A DNA stretch of 64,000 nucleotides from Gymnorhina tibicen (lineage: Eukaryota; Chordata; Aves; Passeriformes; Artamidae), in NCBI GenBank assembly GCA_013399875.1, contig VXAZ01009496.1, forward strand, positions 377,275 to 441,274. The letters run 5' to 3'. The notes under the pieces are model-generated. The model worked only from the letters and a program-made list of their open reading frames with translations, was not told the origin of the DNA and did not search any database. Made by a program: the position numbers and the translations under genes. Shown one piece after another: positions 61,128 through 64,000 of the stretch (its first letter is position 1; each line of letters opens with the position of its first letter).

Positions 61128-64000
61128 ACAGACAAATTAACAGAAGACTTTACCTCCAGAAGGTTTCGAGCACCAGAGTATAAGTTCCCAGCATAACCAT
61201 TTCTCTTCTACTCAATTTCATTTCTTCTATTCGGATGAGCAAAACTTTTGTCACATCTCTTGCAATGCTCTTGGCTGAAAACTTTCTCCTGTATATTTAA
61301 GTTCCCTGCCAAAGGTCAATTTCACTTCAGAACTCACTATGGTCAGGTTACCCAGCTTTAGAGGGAGTTTATGAAGAGGACATGGAAATTAAGTACGATT
61401 CAAATCAGGACAATGTGGGAACATATTTGTTGGTTAAAGGTACCTGTCAGCTGCAGACCATATGCCGAGCAAATTTCATACATGCAAATAAGTTTCTGCA
61501 CAAACCAAGTAAAAGTGAATCTAAAATCTGCTTAGGCCTTAGAAATGTGCATCAATGTAGTACAAACAGAACTATGAAATTAACTTGGTCTGAACTGCAA
61601 GGTGGACTTACTTCCAAATTTTAGTTGTCTGAATTCAGAGCATTAACGGAACGATCCCAAGATGAGAAGTAGCTGCAATGTAATTTATCCTCAGATATAA
61701 TGAAATCTCTGCGCTAACAAAATTTCAAAATTCAACACAACAAAAACATTTCCTGATCTGATTTGAAAGAAACTATTGAGAAGCACACAACCCTGACTTT
61801 GGGATTCCTTTGCCACAAAGAAGGTAAATGAAAAAGCCCCATTTTAAGTAGTCTACATGAAAATGCAAATGTACCTTAACAAGAATAAGAAGCTATTACA
61901 GTCCCTGGCTGTATTTTTTTTCCGAGGTCCCACAAACTGAAGTTCAAGGCCAGGGAAGGCAGATTTGAAAGAATAACTTTGGCTGATTTTTACAGTAGTT
62001 GCAAGTGCAAGCATTTCAAGGTGTCCATTTTGAAATCTATCCAGGGTTGTAAACCTACACAGGCCAACTGCAGAGTTCCCACACACCCTCACCTCCAGCA
62101 CTATCAGCTATACTTGCAAAAAAAACCCCTAGAATTTTGCCAAACCTCTGCCTCTTACTGCAATGTTTAAAGCGTTCATGCCTAGAGCTGTCTGCTCTGC
62201 CCCTCTCCCAAGAGGCAGCATTCTCACAACAGCTTCAGAAGCTGCTTTACTGCAAACTGCGATTTAATCTTCAACTTAAAAGCCCTGCTCATCTGCAATG
62301 TAAGCTAACATGTCAGACTGCATTCTGTGAAGTGAGGCGCGGGCACTCATCTGCTCTGCCAACTGTGCTGCGTGGGCAGAAACACCTGGCAGAGGCAGAG
62401 CAGGCAGCTGTAGAGGTGGTGAAAAGAAGCCACAGCAAAGTTCATGAAATCTCATTTACTAATGGCATCAGCCATAATCTGCAATTTATTTCGCCCCAGT
62501 GTACCATTACAGCTAGGACAGCATAAGCATTAACCTTAGTGCTCGAGAACCACAATGAAAAACAGATTACTGGAAAACTGAAAAATGCCAGAAATCGCTT
62601 ACTCCATTTACATCACTGGCTGTTAACGTGAACTAGATTACTGAAACTTTAAAGTTGTGTAAAATATTGGTCCTTTTTAACTTCTCACTCTTAAACTCCC
62701 AAGAGGGACATCTCCTCAACACAGAAACTACCTTAGAAACAGATACAGTTATTTAAATACATTTCTTTGAGAAGCACTTATGGGAATTCTGGGAAGAAGG
62801 GAGGAAAGGAACAGATGAGAAGGGTCTCTAGAAGTCTTACATGAACCTAGAAATTTTTCCTGTGCAGATGCCATCCCCTCCCTTTTTCTTCTGTTCCTTA
62901 ACCCAACATGAAAACTGCAAGGCACAAATTAAAAATCAAAGTTAACATACGAAGTCAAATAAGGTTTTACAACCTCAGAGTAGCTCCTTCTCCCAGTAAG
63001 CTTTATGAATTAATACTCATCTGAGACCCTGCTGCTGCAGATCAGTTGAACTACAGACAGTATATAAGGTTCTCAAGCACATAAATACTAAGAAACTCTG
63101 CAAAAGCCAGAAGACCTAGACTTCTAATTTATTTATTCTTCCTACTAGTTTTGATGGCATTTTACTTATTTCAGTCACTGAAACATACTTGTAAGTATAT
63201 TTTCCTATTATAGGAAAAAATGTGAACAAATTACAGTAAAAAGGTAAATAAATTTAAATTTGAGCAAACACATGCACTGTTAGTAGAACATGGACAGACC
63301 ATATTATTTTATTATGGTAATGATAAAGGCAGTAAGAACTTAATCCACATCTGAAACTCCACAGGGTACAACTATTCAGAAGGCAGAGGTGGAGAAAGAA
63401 ACCCAACTACTTCAAGACACCATATGGTAACACACAACAAGGAAAGGCTCTGCAGAAACCAAGCTTGAACTCCATGAGCCAGAAAAACCCTTTCAGTCTT
63501 GTTTTCCCAGGCGGATACTTTCAGTGATGGATCAGCCAATTCTAACAAGTAGCAAGTGCTTTGCTTCAGTGCTGTACATCATTATACACTGAAATATCAG
63601 ACTTTAATTATCTACAAGACAGCCATTTCAGCAAGTTCATTAAAAAGAAAAAAAACCCAACACCACAAAAAAACAAGCCTCCAGATCCTCATTATTATTT
63701 GTTAACAATGCTCAGAGAATAACAAAGGCTTTTGAAGACTGACAAGAGATAGCTTCTTACCAAATCTATAGAAATTGCATTTAGTGATGACCTCTGTCCC
63801 AGCCAAAGAAACAGAAAGATAACTCTGACACCTGGATTAGTTTTTTTCTCAGATAGCCATGGGCAACAAGAACACATTATTTAATTGCTCTGCTAAGGAA
63901 TTTATAGTAGCCTTGGAAAGGAAATAACATTCACTGCAGGGCTTACAAAAGGAAGAATTTCTCAGTTTTTCTCTAAGCCTCACCACTCGTACTCTTTGAA
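61128..64000. other. AT-rich unique sequence, possible conserved non-coding patch
   Basis: The 129-codon plus-strand frame at 62137-62526 is not recognised as protein. Its last part (about 62435-62520) contains TGGCATCAGCCA, an inverted repeat, within AT-rich text resembling an enhancer-type element. A/C-rich text lies at 63645-63675. No gene is seen up to the window end. Confidence 0.45.

Noticed and set aside
62137..62526. 129-codon plus-strand open frame
   Set aside because: Leucine- and cysteine-rich composition without a recognised fold, and no promoter or splice signals. It is kept only as a possible non-coding element.

Overview
This 64-kb window looks like AT-rich vertebrate DNA from a bird, in an intergenic or long-intron setting. 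The bird assignment rests on the repeats. There are CR1 LINE fragments of several ages, including one that keeps a reverse-transcriptase reading frame with an FADD box. There is also one solo ERVL-type LTR in minus orientation, flanked by a perfect 5-bp target-site duplication. No bacterial-type operon, CRISPR array, tRNA, rRNA or intact protein-coding gene is visible. The only long open frame with a recognisable product is the CR1 reverse transcriptase at 25092-25589 (minus), and it is a broken copy.

Layout. 1-3.9 kb is unique AT-rich sequence with two striking inverted-repeat structures (705-770 and 1881-1928). A CR1 3' end lies at 3869-4270 (plus). 4.3-17 kb is mostly featureless, with an old CR1-like tail near 10.2 kb, a weak old palindromic repeat near 9.45 kb, a GT-rich patch and one weak exon-like segment. 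The solo LTR is at 17163-17743. At 19.1-21.1 kb there is a very old, decayed CR1-superfamily LINE about 2 kb long. It is followed by the window's only CpG-island-like segment (21721-22120; hand count: GC about 60%, CpG observed/expected about 0.76). The youngest LINE, a CR1 copy of about 1.3 kb, is at 24494-25805 (minus). A small reverse-transcriptase-like relic sits at 29.8-30.0 kb. The rest is AT-rich sequence with microsatellites, A/C- or G/T-rich tracts, two possible MIR-like SINE relics, a possible LTR core near 47.1 kb and a short CR1 tail at 54731-54810.

The most interesting non-repeat signal is a possible plus-strand gene start. A TATAAAAG box lies at 36507-36514. It is followed by an ATG with a hydrophobic N-terminal stretch and a strong splice donor at 36650. 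About 6.6 kb downstream is a well-formed 91-nt exon candidate (43209-43299) with branch-point-like CTGAC, a long pyrimidine tract, AG and CAG|GTAAGA. The two join in the only frame of the second exon that stays open. This is inference from splice grammar only, and no protein family was recognised. Smaller exon-like pieces (6732-6823 plus; 34497-34573 and 49143-49183 minus) and the CpG island are the other places to look for transcripts.
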